Positions 26,557 to 35,902 are shown, numbered from the stretch's first letter. The stretch: DNA of 64,000 nucleotides from Frateuria_A sp049727805 (GCF_049727805.1 NZ_JBCNYA010000006.1:1-64000); one strand, 5' to 3'. The notes: a model not told the origin generated them from the letters alone. Translations and numbers: made by a program.

Positions 26557-27606
26557 ATGAGCGCCCGCCCTGCCCGCCCCGCTACGCCGTTGCCGGATTT
26601 CTGCCGGCTGCCGGCGGTGGCCGCGCTGTTCGCGGTGGGCGCGCTCACCGTCACGCTGATGTGGCTGGCGCCGGACAATACGCGCGGCTGGCGCGGCTAC
26701 AGCGTGGGCATGCTGTTCGTCACCTGGCTGTCGATGCTGGTCGCGCTGGCGCTGTGCTACGCGCGGCCGTGGCTGCAGCGGCTCGGCGGCTGGATGCCGT
26801 ATGCCGGCGTGTGGCTGCTGATCGAGCTGGTGGTGGCGCTGGCCAGCGCGGTGGCGCGCTGGATGGACCTCGCCCTGCAACTGGACCTGGTGCGCACCAC
26901 GCCGGTGGCCTTCGTGCGCGACAACCTGTTGATCGCCGCGCTGCTCGGTGCGGCAATGCTGCGCTACTTCTACGTACTGGCGCAGTGGCAGGCGCGCCTC
27001 GCCGCGGTGGCGCACGCGCAGGTCGAGGCGCTGCAGGCGAGGATCCGCCCGCATTTCCTGTTCAACAGCATGAACACCGTCGCCGCCCTGGTGCGGGTCG
27101 ATCCGGATGCCGCCGAACGCACCATCGAAGATCTTTGCGAGCTGTTCCGCGCTGCTTTGGGCCAGGCGGGGGCGGGGCGCGAGGGCACGCTCGGCGAGGA
27201 GCTGGCGCTGATCGAGCGCTACCTGGCGATCGAGCAGCTGCGCCTGGGCGAGCGCCTGCGCGTGCGGCGCGAGCTCGACGGCCTGCCGGCGGACTACCCG
27301 CTGCCGCGCCTGCTGCTGCAGCCGCTGGTGGAGAACGCCGTGCGCCACGGCATCCAGCCGCTGCGCGAGGGCGGCGAGATCCTGTTGCGCGGCAGGGTGG
27401 ACGGACGTGCGCTGCTCATCGACGTCAGCAACCCGCTGCCGCCCGCGCCGGGCACGCCGGGCCACGGCCACGGACTGGCCAACGTGCGCCAGCGCGTGGC
27501 CTGGCGCTACGGCGCGCGCGCCGCGGTCGAGGCCGGGCCGCAACAAGGCCGCTTCGCGGTATGCCTGCGCCTGCCGCTCGATCCCCCGCCGGCGGAGCCC
27601 GCCTGA
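26557..27606 (+). CDS. algZ: LytS/AlgZ-type sensor histidine kinase
   Basis: 349 residues. About four membrane helices occupy residues 20-150, followed by the His_kinase domain with the phospho-acceptor motif IRPHFLFNSMNTVAALVR and a HATPase region (LLLQPLVENAVRHGIQP, GHGHGLANVRQRVAWRYG). This is the unorthodox LytS/YehU class without a classical H-box, as in AlgZ (FimS) of Pseudomonas. ATG 26557 is chosen because it directly precedes the membrane region. Its stop overlaps the regulator start by one base (TGATG). The algZ name rests on the adjacent algR-hemC order. Confidence 0.9.
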   Translation: MSARPARPATPLPDFCRLPAVAALFAVGALTVTLMWLAPDNTRGWRGYSVGMLFVTWLSMLVALALCYARPWLQRLGGWMPYAGVWLLIELVVALASAVARWMDLALQLDLVRTTPVAFVRDNLLIAALLGAAMLRYFYVLAQWQARLAAVAHAQVEALQARIRPHFLFNSMNTVAALVRVDPDAAERTIEDLCELFRAALGQAGAGREGTLGEELALIERYLAIEQLRLGERLRVRRELDGLPADYPLPRLLLQPLVENAVRHGIQPLREGGEILLRGRVDGRALLIDVSNPLPPAPGTPGHGHGLANVRQRVAWRYGARAAVEAGPQQGRFAVCLRLPLDPPPAEPA

Positions 27607-28310
27607 TGCGCGTGCTGATCGTCGACGACGAACCGCTGGCGCGCACGCGCCTGGCCGCACTGCTGGGCGAATGCGAGGACGCCACGCTGGCCGGCAGCGT
27701 GGGCGACGGCGAGGCCGCGCTGGCGGCGATCGGCGAACTGCAGCCGGACCTGCTGCTGCTGGACATCAACATGCCGGGCCTGGATGGCGCCGCGCTGGCC
27801 GCGCGGCTGGCCGGCCAGGCGCGGCCACTGGTGATCTTCTGCACAGCCTACGAGAACCACGCGCTGACCGCGTTCGAGCTGGGCGCGGTCGACTACCTGC
27901 TCAAGCCGGTGCGCCTGGAGCGCCTGCGCGAAGCATTGCAACGCGCTCGCCAGCGTCTGGCCGCTGCACCGGCCGAACCGGTCGGCTATCTGCGTGGCCG
28001 CCTGCGCGGCGAGCAGGTGCGCATCGCGCTGACCGAGGTGGTCTGCCTGCTGGCCGAGGAAAAGTACGTGGTGGTGCGCCACGCTGGCGGCGAACTGCTG
28101 GTGGAGGAATCGCTACGCCAGCTGGAGGATGCCTATCCGACCCAGCTGGTGCGCCTGCACCGCAACTGCCTGGTGCCGGCGCCGCGCCTGCTCGGCCTGA
28201 AGACGCTCGCCGACGGACGCGTGCTGGCGCGCCTAGCCGGCACCGAGTTCAGCCCCGAGGTGAGCCGGCGCAACCTGCCGGCGCTGCGCAAGCTGCTGCG
28301 CACCGGCTGA
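27606..28310 (+). CDS. algR: LytTR-family response regulator (AlgR-like)
   Basis: 234 residues. Receiver domain: acidic pocket IVDDEP, phospho-acceptor Asp in LLLLDINMPG, Thr in FCTAYE and Lys in YLLKPVRLERL. The C-terminal LytTR DNA-binding domain spans about residues 130-230 (RIALTEVVCLLAEEKYVVVR, LVRLHRNCLVPAPRLLGLK). In Pseudomonas the homologue AlgR controls alginate, twitching motility and virulence, and sits next to hemC as here. Translational coupling with the kinase is implied by the 1-base overlap. Confidence 0.92.
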   Translation: MRVLIVDDEPLARTRLAALLGECEDATLAGSVGDGEAALAAIGELQPDLLLLDINMPGLDGAALAARLAGQARPLVIFCTAYENHALTAFELGAVDYLLKPVRLERLREALQRARQRLAAAPAEPVGYLRGRLRGEQVRIALTEVVCLLAEEKYVVVRHAGGELLVEESLRQLEDAYPTQLVRLHRNCLVPAPRLLGLKTLADGRVLARLAGTEFSPEVSRRNLPALRKLLRTG

Positions 28311-28380
28311 GGCGCCACGCCGCACGCGCGCCGGCGCGAATGCGGCGACAATGGGCGCCTGCACTCCCGCTGGAGCTCCC

Positions 28381-29295
28381 ATGCCGCCGTCCATCCTGCG
28401 CATCGCCACCCGCAAGAGCGCGCTCGCGCTGTGGCAGGCCGAGCACGTCGCCGCGCGCCTGCGCGCCGTGCATCCGGGCCTGGCCGTCGAACTGGTGCCG
28501 ATGACCACCCGCGGCGACGAGATCGCCGACCGCCCACTCGCCACCATCGGCGGCAAGGGGCTGTTCCTGAAGGAACTGGAGGTGGCGATGCTGGAGGGCC
28601 GTGCGGACCTCGCGGTGCACTCGCTCAAGGACGTGCCGGCGGAACTGGAGCCGGGCTTCGTGCTGCCGGCGATGCTGCCGCGCGCGGACGCCGCCGATGC
28701 CTTCGTCAGCAACGACCACGCCACGCTGGACGCCCTGCCCGAAGGCGCGCGCGTGGGCACCTCCTCGCTGCGCCGGCAGGCGCAGTTGCGCGCGGCGCGG
28801 CCGGACCTGCGCCTGCTCGACCTGCGCGGCAACGTCAACACGCGGCTGGCCAAGCTCGATGCCGGCGACTACGACGCGATCGTGCTGGCCTGCGCCGGAC
28901 TGGAGCGCCTGGGCCTGGCCGCGCGCATCCGCCAGCGGCTGGCCGCGCCCGAATGGCTGCCCGCGCCGGGGCAGGCGGCGATCGCGATCGAGGCGCGCGC
29001 GGACCAACCCGCCGTGCTGGCGCTGCTGGCGGCGCTGGACGATGCCGACACGCGCGTCACCGTCGGCGCCGAGCGCGCGATGAACCACGCGCTGGGCGGC
29101 AGCTGTACGGTGCCGGTGGCCGCCTGGTGCGTGCTGGCCGAACGCGGGCTGCACCTGCACGGGCTGGTCGGCGATGCGGCGAGCGGACGGCTGGTGCGTG
29201 CGGAGGCGGCCGGTCCGGTCGACCAGCCGGAGGTGCTTGGTCGGACGGTGGCCGATGCCCTGCTGGCGCAGGGTGCTGGCGAGATGCTCGGCTAG
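28381..29295 (+). CDS. hemC: Hydroxymethylbilane synthase (porphobilinogen deaminase)
   Basis: 304 residues, a normal length. It joins four porphobilinogens to form hydroxymethylbilane in haem, sirohaem and B12 synthesis. Conserved stretches: RIATRKSALALWQAEHVAAR, DRPLATIGGKGLFLKELEVA, HSLKDVPAELEPGFVLPAM, GTSSLRRQAQLRAARPDL and the dipyrromethane-binding Cys in ALGGSCTVPVAAWC. GGAGCTCCC precedes ATG 28381. It follows the AlgR-like gene by 70 bases, the same order as in Pseudomonas. No hemD follows: the next gene is on the opposite strand. Confidence 0.97.
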   Translation: MPPSILRIATRKSALALWQAEHVAARLRAVHPGLAVELVPMTTRGDEIADRPLATIGGKGLFLKELEVAMLEGRADLAVHSLKDVPAELEPGFVLPAMLPRADAADAFVSNDHATLDALPEGARVGTSSLRRQAQLRAARPDLRLLDLRGNVNTRLAKLDAGDYDAIVLACAGLERLGLAARIRQRLAAPEWLPAPGQAAIAIEARADQPAVLALLAALDDADTRVTVGAERAMNHALGGSCTVPVAAWCVLAERGLHLHGLVGDAASGRLVRAEAAGPVDQPEVLGRTVADALLAQGAGEMLG

Positions 29296-29340
29296 CCGGG
29301 CTTCACAGCCACGCCCCACTGCGGGTTCACCGCAAGCGTG

Positions 29341-29376
29341 GCCCCTCACCCCGGCCCTCTCCCGAGGGAAGAGGGC
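29341..29376. repeat. Dispersed palindromic element GCCCCTCACCC...GAGGGC
   Basis: GCCCCTCACC is followed by CCCTCT and AGAGGG inverted arms. The same element lies in opposite orientation at 32362-32399. It fills the gap between hemC and the DUF481 gene, which converge here, and has no U tract. Confidence 0.6.
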
Positions 29377-29398
29377 GCGACCGCAAGCTGCGTTGACG

Positions 29399-30220
29399 TC
29401 AGAAGTTGTAGACCAGGTTCGTCGTGGTCAGCGTGTCGGTGCTTTGCGTGCCCGGCTGCGTGTCGGAGTTGTAGCGCACCTGGAAGCCGAGCTTGAGCGC
29501 CATCTTCTTGGTCATGCTGACCGACAGGCCCGCATCGTTCTGGTAGTACTTGTTCTTCGAGCCCGCTTCGACCAGCAGCGTGTCCTCGAAGGCGGTGTTG
29601 TCGGTCAGCCGGTACTTGAAGTTGATCAAGCCGCGGCCGACCACCTCGCTCTCGGTGGGCTGGCGCACCTTGACCGTTTCCTCGCCCACCAGCACGGTGG
29701 TGTCGGCCGGGCGATAGCGCTTGTAACCGGGGCCGATTTCGAAGGAGAGCTCGGTGCGTTCGTTCTTCAGCGCGATGTAGCCGTAGCCCAGCGAGAAGAT
29801 GCCCTGCCACAGGTTGGCGCCGAAATCGTCGTGCTCGTAGCGCCCGGCGCCCACGATGTAGCTGCGCGGGTCGAGCTTGTAGCCGACCGAGGCGCCGGCG
29901 TCGTAGCGGTTGGCGGTGGTGCTGAAGCGGTCGACCGTGGCGCCGGTATCGGCATCCACCACGCTGACTTCGCCCTTGGAACGCATGCCATTGAGGAAGA
30001 AGTTGTTCTTCCAGTACTCGTTTTCCTGGTTCAGGCCGAGCTTGGCGTTGACGTTCTCGGTGCGCGAGTTGCCGCGCGCCGAGGCGAAGCCGAACTCGCC
30101 CGAGCCGCTCCAGCCGCCGTTGTCGGTGGCGGAGTCGGTGGCGGGCGCACCGGCGTCCTGCGCCTGCGCCACGCCGGCGAAGGCCAGCAGGCACACGGCA
30201 GCGATCAGGGTCTTGTTCAT
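29399..30220 (-). CDS. DUF481 family outer-membrane protein
   Basis: 273 residues. The signal peptide (MNKTLIAAVCLLAFAGVAQA) precedes a barrel of the DUF481 (YdiY-like) family: WSGSGEFGFASARGNSRTEN, YDAGASVGYKLDPRSYIVGA, IGPGYKRYRPADTT, ending NLVYNF with the C-terminal Phe of outer-membrane proteins. Role unknown; relatives are salt- or acid-induced outer-membrane proteins. ATG 30220 is preferred over ATG 30232 because it starts the signal peptide. It is monocistronic. Confidence 0.88.
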   Translation of the reverse strand: MNKTLIAAVCLLAFAGVAQAQDAGAPATDSATDNGGWSGSGEFGFASARGNSRTENVNAKLGLNQENEYWKNNFFLNGMRSKGEVSVVDADTGATVDRFSTTANRYDAGASVGYKLDPRSYIVGAGRYEHDDFGANLWQGIFSLGYGYIALKNERTELSFEIGPGYKRYRPADTTVLVGEETVKVRQPTESEVVGRGLINFKYRLTDNTAFEDTLLVEAGSKNKYYQNDAGLSVSMTKKMALKLGFQVRYNSDTQPGTQSTDTLTTTNLVYNF

Positions 30221-30315
30221 CGGGCGATCCATGGATGGGGGGTGGGCAGGAAAGGCCGCCACCTTAATGCGGCGGATTGAACTCGCAGTGAACGTGCACC
30301 CGCCGGTCCGGACGC

Positions 30316-31239
30316 CTAGACGCCCGGACCGGCCGCGCGCTCGCCGCGGCAAAGCCGCGCGAGCGCGGACTCGTACGCACGCTGTTCGATGGCACGGCCG
30401 AGCAGGCAACTGACCGCCGCCAGCGCCACCAGCGACACGCCGGCATCCGCCAGGTCCACCACCAGCAGGGCCAGGCTGGGTACCGCATAGGTGAGCAGCG
30501 CCGCGACGAAGCGCGCAGTGCGTCCGCGCATGCGCTGGGACGACGCCCGCCCCTCGGACGGATTGAGCGCCTGCCAGCGCAGGCCCTCGATCAGTCCGAG
30601 CAACAGCGCCAGCACCAGCAGCACCATGATCCAGGGCCGCGTGCCGGCGGCGTGCACGGCGCCGTCCTGCGCCGCCAGGCAGAGCCAAAGCCAAAGCCCG
30701 CCGGCATACCAGGCCGCCACCAACCGGCTCACCGGCAGTTGCGCCGAGCGGCGCAGTACGGTCTCCGGCAGCCGCCGGCGATAGCTGTGCACGGTGTAGA
30801 CCAGGCTGGCGATGCTGCACAGTGCCAGCGCGGCGCCTGCCACGCGGGTCGCCCAGAACGTGTTGTCGCCGCGCACCAGGCCGCCCACCGCCAGCATCGG
30901 CAGGTACGCCGCCAACGCCAGCAGCGCCTCGCGCGTGGGCCGGCTGCGCCGCGCAGGAAACCAGCCATGCCAGTCGGACAGGCCCGGCAGATGCAGGCAG
31001 GCGACCAGCAGCCCGCCGCTGACGAAGACCGCGCCCAGCGCCAGCGGCACCAGCGCCTCGCTGCGGCCGCCGCGGTAGATGCCCAGCGCCAGCGCCAGCC
31101 CCAACAGCATCCACAGGCCGTAGCCGGACAGCGCCAGCATGCGCAGCAGCGCGGCCGGATAGGCCGGCGGCAGCGGGTAGGCCCGCTCGTCCGCTGCGGC
31201 GGTCGGGACGCAGGCCTGCATGTCGCTGGACGGATGCAT
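30316..31239 (-). CDS. Multispanning membrane protein, possibly DmsC-like
   Basis: 307 residues with about eight hydrophobic segments. The stretch LLVACLHLPGLSDWHGWFPA followed by SRPTREALLALAAYLPML resembles the conserved helix III region of DmsC-type membrane anchors (LHLG...SRE pattern), and VYTVHSYRRRLP the helix that follows. No molybdopterin or Fe-S subunit gene is near, so an anchor role is uncertain. Start 31239 (ATG) is chosen; 31221 is also possible. It is divergent from the WYL regulator. Confidence 0.65.
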   Translation of the reverse strand: MHPSSDMQACVPTAAADERAYPLPPAYPAALLRMLALSGYGLWMLLGLALALGIYRGGRSEALVPLALGAVFVSGGLLVACLHLPGLSDWHGWFPARRSRPTREALLALAAYLPMLAVGGLVRGDNTFWATRVAGAALALCSIASLVYTVHSYRRRLPETVLRRSAQLPVSRLVAAWYAGGLWLWLCLAAQDGAVHAAGTRPWIMVLLVLALLLGLIEGLRWQALNPSEGRASSQRMRGRTARFVAALLTYAVPSLALLVVDLADAGVSLVALAAVSCLLGRAIEQRAYESALARLCRGERAAGPGV

Positions 31240-31365
31240 CACATCGAAAGGCTCGGCGGCTGGGGAAAAACCGCGACCCGGCGCATGCACCGGGCCGTGC
31301 GACGGACTTGCGGCCGCCGCGGGCCGTACCCATGCTACACAAAGCTCCCACCCCTGCGGTATGCC

Positions 31366-32349
31366 ATGGATCGCTACGAACGCATTCTGACCCTGCACCG
31401 ACTTCTCAAATCGGCGCATTACCCGGTCCCGCTGGCGCGGCTGATGGACGAACTGGAATGTTCGCGGGCCACGCTGTACCGCGACGTCGCCTTCCTGCGC
31501 GACGGGCTTGGCGCGCCGATCGAAAGCGCCGGCACCGACCAGGCGGCGTTCCGCTACGAGGTGGGCGAAGGCGAGCGCTTCGAGCTGCCCGGCCTGTGGC
31601 TGACCTCCGACGAGCTGGCCGCGCTGCTGGCACTCAACGAGCTGATCGGCCGCTCCGGCCCGGGCGTGCTGGCCGGCGCGCTGGCGCCGTTCAAGGCGCG
31701 CATCGAGCGCCTGCTGACCGGCCAGGAGAAGGACAAGGCGCTGCCGATCGAGCGCATCCGCGTGATTCCCTGGGGCGAGCGCAAGCTCGACCAGCAGGCG
31801 TTCCGCGTGGTCGCCGGCGCCGTGCTGGAGCGCAACCGCCTGCGTTTTTCCTACCGCGCGCGCACCACCGACTCGGACAGCAAGCGCACCGTCTCGCCGC
31901 AGCGCCTGACCCATTACCGCGACAACTGGTACCTGGACGTGTGGGACCACGACCGCGAGGCGCTGCGCAGCTTCGCGGTCGACCGCATCCGCGACGCGCA
32001 CGCGCTGGACGAACCCGCGATCGACGTGCCGGAGACCGACCTCAACGAACTGCTCGCCTCCAGCTACGGCATCTTCGCCGGCAAGCCCAAGGCCTGGGCG
32101 ACGATCCGCTTCTCCGCCCACGCCGCGCGCTGGGTCGCCGACGAACACTGGCATTCGCAGCAGAAGGGCGAGTGGCTGCCGGATGGCCGCTACGAACTGA
32201 AAGTGCCGTATTCGAAGTCGCGCGAGCTGCTGATGGACGTGCTCAAGTACGGCCCGGACGCCGAGGTGGTGGCGCCGCTGCCGCTGCGCGAGGAGATGAA
32301 GAGCCTGCTGCACATGGCGCTGGGCGGCTACCAGCAAGCCCCCCGCTAG
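31366..32349 (+). CDS. WYL-domain transcriptional regulator (YafY/DeoR type)
   Basis: 327 residues. An N-terminal winged helix (MDRYERILTLHRLLKSAHYP, CSRATLYRDVAFLRDGLGAP) is followed by a WYL domain (about residues 130-220: LRFSYRARTTDSDSKRTVSP, HYRDNWYLDVWDHDREALRS with the variant WYLDVW) and a WCX C-terminal extension. WYL proteins bind nucleic-acid-like or nucleotide ligands and regulate stress and DNA-repair genes. ATG 31366 begins the conserved family N-terminus. The divergent membrane-protein gene is a candidate target. Confidence 0.9.
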   Translation: MDRYERILTLHRLLKSAHYPVPLARLMDELECSRATLYRDVAFLRDGLGAPIESAGTDQAAFRYEVGEGERFELPGLWLTSDELAALLALNELIGRSGPGVLAGALAPFKARIERLLTGQEKDKALPIERIRVIPWGERKLDQQAFRVVAGAVLERNRLRFSYRARTTDSDSKRTVSPQRLTHYRDNWYLDVWDHDREALRSFAVDRIRDAHALDEPAIDVPETDLNELLASSYGIFAGKPKAWATIRFSAHAARWVADEHWHSQQKGEWLPDGRYELKVPYSKSRELLMDVLKYGPDAEVVAPLPLREEMKSLLHMALGGYQQAPR

Positions 32350-32361
32350 CCGCGCCCCGAA

Positions 32362-32399
32362 GCCCTCGCCCCTCCGGGGAGAGGGTTTGGGTGAGGGGC
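32362..32399. repeat. Dispersed palindromic element, second copy (opposite orientation)
   Basis: On the minus strand this reads GCCCCTCACCC, then CCCTCTCCCC and GGGGCGAGGGC, matching the element at 29341-29376 in arms and order. It lies in the 126-base gap between the convergent WYL regulator and SLC13 genes. Confidence 0.6.
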
Positions 32400-32475
32400 C
32401 GGGGCTCGCGGAAAAGCGTCCGAAAACCTGGCCGCGGCCCCGCCATCATGTGGTCACTCCCGCCAGCCCCGCCGC

Positions 32476-34242
32476 CTACGGATGGAACGGCCAGAGCTGC
32501 GGAATCAACCACATCGACAGCGCGCAGAACAGCATGATCAGCGGAATGCCCACCTTCATGAAATCGGTGAAGCGGTAGCCACCGGCGTAATACACCATCG
32601 TGTTGGTCGGATAGCCCACCGGCGTGGCGAACGAGGTCGCCGCGGCGAAGGCCACCGCCACCACGAACGGCCGCGGATCGGCGTGTGCCGCATGCGCCAC
32701 GGTCACCGCGATGCTCACCATCAGCACCACCGACGGGTTGTGTCCCATCAGTTCGGTCAGCAGCGCGGTCAACAGGTACACCATCAACAACGCGGCCAGC
32801 GGCCCGTGGTTGCCGACCAGGCCCATCGCGCCTGCCACTACCACGGTGGACAGTCCGGTCTTCTCGATCGCCAGCCCCAGCGGCAGAATCGCGCCGAGCA
32901 GGATGATGATCTTCCAGTCCATGCCCTCGTAGATGTCCTTGCGGCCGAAGCAGCCGGTCAGCGCCATCGCGGTGGCGCCGCACAGCGCGGCGATCGGGAT
33001 CGGCAGCCAGTGCAGGCCCGAGGCGACCACCACCGCCACCATGATCGCCGCGGCCACCCACGCCTTGCGCATGCTGCCGCGCGCGTCGTCGCGCTCGGAC
33101 AGCACGATGAAGGCGTCGTCGGTGCGCAGCTTCGGCATGCCGCCCTCGTCGACCAGCGCCAGCAGTACGTCGCCGACCGCGAGGTCCGTGTTGCTCAGCT
33201 TGTCGCGCAGCACCTGGCCGCGCCGGTGCACCGCCAGCACGGTGGCGCGGTAGCGCCAGTCCAGGCCCAGTTCCGACAGGCGCCGGCCCTCGGCCGGGCT
33301 GCCCGGCGCGACCATCAGCTCGGCCAGCACGCGGGATCGATCGTCCTCGCGCGCGTAGTGCTGCTCGGGCGCGTTGCGCAGGCGCGTGCGGCGCTGGAAA
33401 TCCTCGATCTTGTCCCAGTCGCCGCGCACCAGCAGCACGTCGCCCACCGCCAGCTGCTGCTCGCGCGGCGACCACATGCGCCGCTCGCCGCGCAGCAGTT
33501 CCAACGGGTAGACGCCGTACTTGTCGCCCAGCTGCGCGTCGGCGATGCGCGTTCCCACCAGCGGCGAATCCTCGCCCACCACCAGCTCGGTGACGTACTT
33601 GCCGACCTCGCCGCCCTCCGGCAGCGCGGCGTCGATCTGCTTGGGCAGCAGCCTGCGCCCGATCAGCATCAGGTAGGCCATGCCGGCCACCGCCAGCAGC
33701 GCACCCATCTTGGTGAACTCGAACACGCCGAAGGGCGGCAATCCGTGCTTCTGCGCCAGGCTGTCGGCGAGCAGGTTGGAAGAGGTGCCGATCAGCGTGC
33801 ACACGCCGCCCATCTGCGCGGCGTAGGCCATCGGCATCAACACGCGCGCGGGCGAGGTGCCGGTGCGCTGGCACACGCGCAGCGCCAGCGGCAGGAAGGT
33901 GGCGACCAGCGCGATGTTCTTGACGAAGGCGCCCAGCGGGGCGATCGCCAGCATCATCGCGAAGGTCAGCAGCCAGGGCTTGCGGATGCGCATCAGCAGG
34001 CGCGTCAGCGGCTCGAGCGCGCCGGAGCGCTCGATGCCCAGGCTCAAGGCGAACATCGCCGCCACGGTGACCGTGGCCTCGTTGCTGAAGCCGGACAGCG
34101 CCTCCTCCGGCGTGACGATTCGCAGCACCACCAGCGCCGCCAGCACCAGCAGGGCGACCAGGTCGATGCGCACCTTCTCGCTGGCGAACAGCGCCATCGC
34201 GCCGATGATGATCGCCACCGTGGCCCACGCCTGCCAGCTCAT
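32476..34242 (-). CDS. SLC13/DASS family permease with two RCK_C (TrkA_C) domains
   Basis: 588 residues. About ten membrane helices flank a cytoplasmic insert (about residues 200-385) made of two TrkA-C repeats (ELVVGEDSPLVGTRIADAQL and ELMVAPGSPAEGRRLSELGL). Transport motifs are GFSNEATVTVAAMFALSLGI and MGHNPSVVLMVSIAV. Family members move sulfate, dicarboxylates or other anions with Na+ or H+; the RCK_C repeats suggest ligand gating. GGAGCGCGC precedes ATG 34242. No partner gene is apparent. Confidence 0.9.
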   Translation of the reverse strand: MSWQAWATVAIIIGAMALFASEKVRIDLVALLVLAALVVLRIVTPEEALSGFSNEATVTVAAMFALSLGIERSGALEPLTRLLMRIRKPWLLTFAMMLAIAPLGAFVKNIALVATFLPLALRVCQRTGTSPARVLMPMAYAAQMGGVCTLIGTSSNLLADSLAQKHGLPPFGVFEFTKMGALLAVAGMAYLMLIGRRLLPKQIDAALPEGGEVGKYVTELVVGEDSPLVGTRIADAQLGDKYGVYPLELLRGERRMWSPREQQLAVGDVLLVRGDWDKIEDFQRRTRLRNAPEQHYAREDDRSRVLAELMVAPGSPAEGRRLSELGLDWRYRATVLAVHRRGQVLRDKLSNTDLAVGDVLLALVDEGGMPKLRTDDAFIVLSERDDARGSMRKAWVAAAIMVAVVVASGLHWLPIPIAALCGATAMALTGCFGRKDIYEGMDWKIIILLGAILPLGLAIEKTGLSTVVVAGAMGLVGNHGPLAALLMVYLLTALLTELMGHNPSVVLMVSIAVTVAHAAHADPRPFVVAVAFAAATSFATPVGYPTNTMVYYAGGYRFTDFMKVGIPLIMLFCALSMWLIPQLWPFHP

Positions 34243-34457
34243 GCGCGCGCTCCGCGGCAGCGCGAGGAGGTGCCCGGGGCCGGCGTGCGGAGCGGGACAT
34301 TCAGGCGGGTATCGGCTGGCATGGTTTCCTTACGGCTGCCTCGTCTTCTGGCGCGAACGCCGACGGACCATCATAACGGCCGTGGTCGCCGGACCGCAGA
34401 CTTCACCACAGGCACACGCTAACGTATCGTGAGGAACCGCCCTCGCCAGGCCACCGC

Positions 34458-35381
34458 ATGAGCCGTCCCCCCGATACGGATGCCGCCACGGACGCCGTCG
34501 ATACGGACGCGCCGGGCCAACCGACCGTCGCGCTGGCGCTGGGCGCCGGCGGCGCGAAAGGGCTTGCGCACATCGGCGTGATCGAAGAACTGGAGCGCCA
34601 GGGCTTCCGCATCGGCGCCATCGCGGGCAGTTCGATGGGCGCCCTGATCGGCGGCATCTACGCGATGGGCAAGCTCGACGTCTATCGCGACTGGGTCTGC
34701 AAGCTGGCCCGCTTCGACGTGCTGCGGCTGGTCGACTGGACCTTCCGCGGCGGGCTGATCAAGGGCGAGAAGATCATCGAGACCCTGCGCACGCTGATCG
34801 GCGACGCGCGCATCGAGGACCTGCCGCTCGCCTACACCGCGGTGGCCACCGACATCGACCGCGAGCGCGAGGTATGGCTCACCCGCGGCCAGTTGTTCGA
34901 CGCCATCCGCGCCTCGATCGCCATTCCCACCATCTTTCGCCCGCACACGATCGACGGACGCCGGCTGGTCGACGGCGCGCTGCTCAACCCGGTGCCGGTG
35001 ACGCCGCTGATCCGCGAGCGCGCGGATTTCCTGTTCGCGATCAGCCTGGACGGCCCGACCGAACGGCGCAGCCCGGAGCAGGACGCCGCGGCCAGCCCGT
35101 CTTCGCCGCCGGGCTGGCTGGGCAAGCTGTTCGCCCACGGCGAGGACAAGTCGCCGCCGGTCCACGAACCCGGCGCCCTGGCGCTGCTGACCCAGGCGAT
35201 GGACCTGATGCAGTCCAACCTCTCGCGGCTGCGCCTGGCCGCGTACGAGCCGGACCTGCTGATCGAGCTGCCGCGCGACGCGGCCGCCACCTACGAGTTC
35301 TATCGCGCCAGCGAGCTGATCGAGCTGGGCCGCATGCGCACCCGCGAGGCGCTCGAACGGTTCGACGCCACGCGCGACTAG
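34458..35381 (+). CDS. Patatin-like phospholipase (RssA-like)
   Basis: 307 residues. Patatin motifs: oxyanion loop LGAGGAKGLAHIGVIEELE, nucleophile Ser59 in GSSMG and Asp172 in VDGALLNP, forming the Ser-Asp dyad of a cytoplasmic lipid acyl hydrolase. The N-terminal ~25 residues are Asp/Thr-rich and not part of the fold. A low-complexity insert (about residues 198-237) separates the core from a helical tail. ATG 34458 lacks a clear Shine-Dalgarno site close by; GAGGAAC lies 23 bases upstream. Confidence 0.9.
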   Translation: MSRPPDTDAATDAVDTDAPGQPTVALALGAGGAKGLAHIGVIEELERQGFRIGAIAGSSMGALIGGIYAMGKLDVYRDWVCKLARFDVLRLVDWTFRGGLIKGEKIIETLRTLIGDARIEDLPLAYTAVATDIDREREVWLTRGQLFDAIRASIAIPTIFRPHTIDGRRLVDGALLNPVPVTPLIRERADFLFAISLDGPTERRSPEQDAAASPSSPPGWLGKLFAHGEDKSPPVHEPGALALLTQAMDLMQSNLSRLRLAAYEPDLLIELPRDAAATYEFYRASELIELGRMRTREALERFDATRD

Positions 35382-35392
35382 CCTCCGTCCGC

Positions 35393-35761
35393 TCAGTGCG
35401 GACCGTGCGCGGCGAGATAGCCTTCCAGGTAGGCCTTCAGCGCCACGGCGTTGTTGTGTTCCTCGTCGCGCGCGCCGAACAGCAGCGTGACGCGGCCGCG
35501 CCGGGCCTTCTCGGCCAGCCCGTGCCAGGTGTCCGGCGCAGCGTCGAGCTCGCCCGCGTAGCGATGGCGGAAGCCCTCCCAGCGCGTCGGCTCGTGGCCG
35601 AACCACTGGCGCAGTTCGCGCGAGGGGCCGACCTCCTTCACCCACAGGTCGAGCGCAGCCGCGTCCTTCTTCAGTCCGCGCGGCCACAGGCGGTCGACCA
35701 GCACGCGATAGCCGTCCTTCGGCGACGGCGGGTCGTAGACGCGCTTGACGGTCAGGCTCAT
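35393..35761 (-). CDS. DUF488 family protein (YeaO-like)
   Basis: 122 residues. MSLTVKRVYDPPSPKDGYRV, DRLWPRGLKKDAAALDLWVK, ELRQWFGHEPTRWEGFRHRY and LLFGARDEEHNNAVALKAYL are the conserved blocks of the small DUF488/YeaO branch. Function unknown. AAGGGGGAT precedes ATG 35761. It converges with the patatin gene, 11 bases apart. Confidence 0.9.
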   Translation of the reverse strand: MSLTVKRVYDPPSPKDGYRVLVDRLWPRGLKKDAAALDLWVKEVGPSRELRQWFGHEPTRWEGFRHRYAGELDAAPDTWHGLAEKARRGRVTLLFGARDEEHNNAVALKAYLEGYLAAHGPH

Positions 35762-35828
35762 GGCATCCCCCTTCGAAGGAACACATCGCAAAGCTTACGC
35801 CTGACGGGTGAACACCCCGTAGGACGGC

Positions 35829-35887
35829 GTAGGGTGGGCTTCAGCCCACCATCCACGCACGCCGCGGTGGGCTGAAGCCCACCCTAC
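35829..35887. repeat. Long inverted repeat GTAGGGTGGGCTTCAGCCCACC
   Basis: GTAGGGTGGGCTTCAGCCC (from 35829) and the inverted copy ending CCCACCCTAC (35887) enclose 15 bases; each arm is itself partly palindromic (GGGCTTCAGCCC). A single shorter copy occurs at 57842-57867. It lies between the DUF488 and glycosyltransferase genes. Confidence 0.8.
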
Positions 35888-35902
35888 GATCGACCTGCGC
35901 CC

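Noticed and set aside
29399..31351. Single long frame joining the DUF481 gene to the membrane-protein region
   Set aside because: The DUF481 signal peptide starts at 30220, and the membrane protein is encoded in another frame that ends at 30316; the join is an open-frame artefact.
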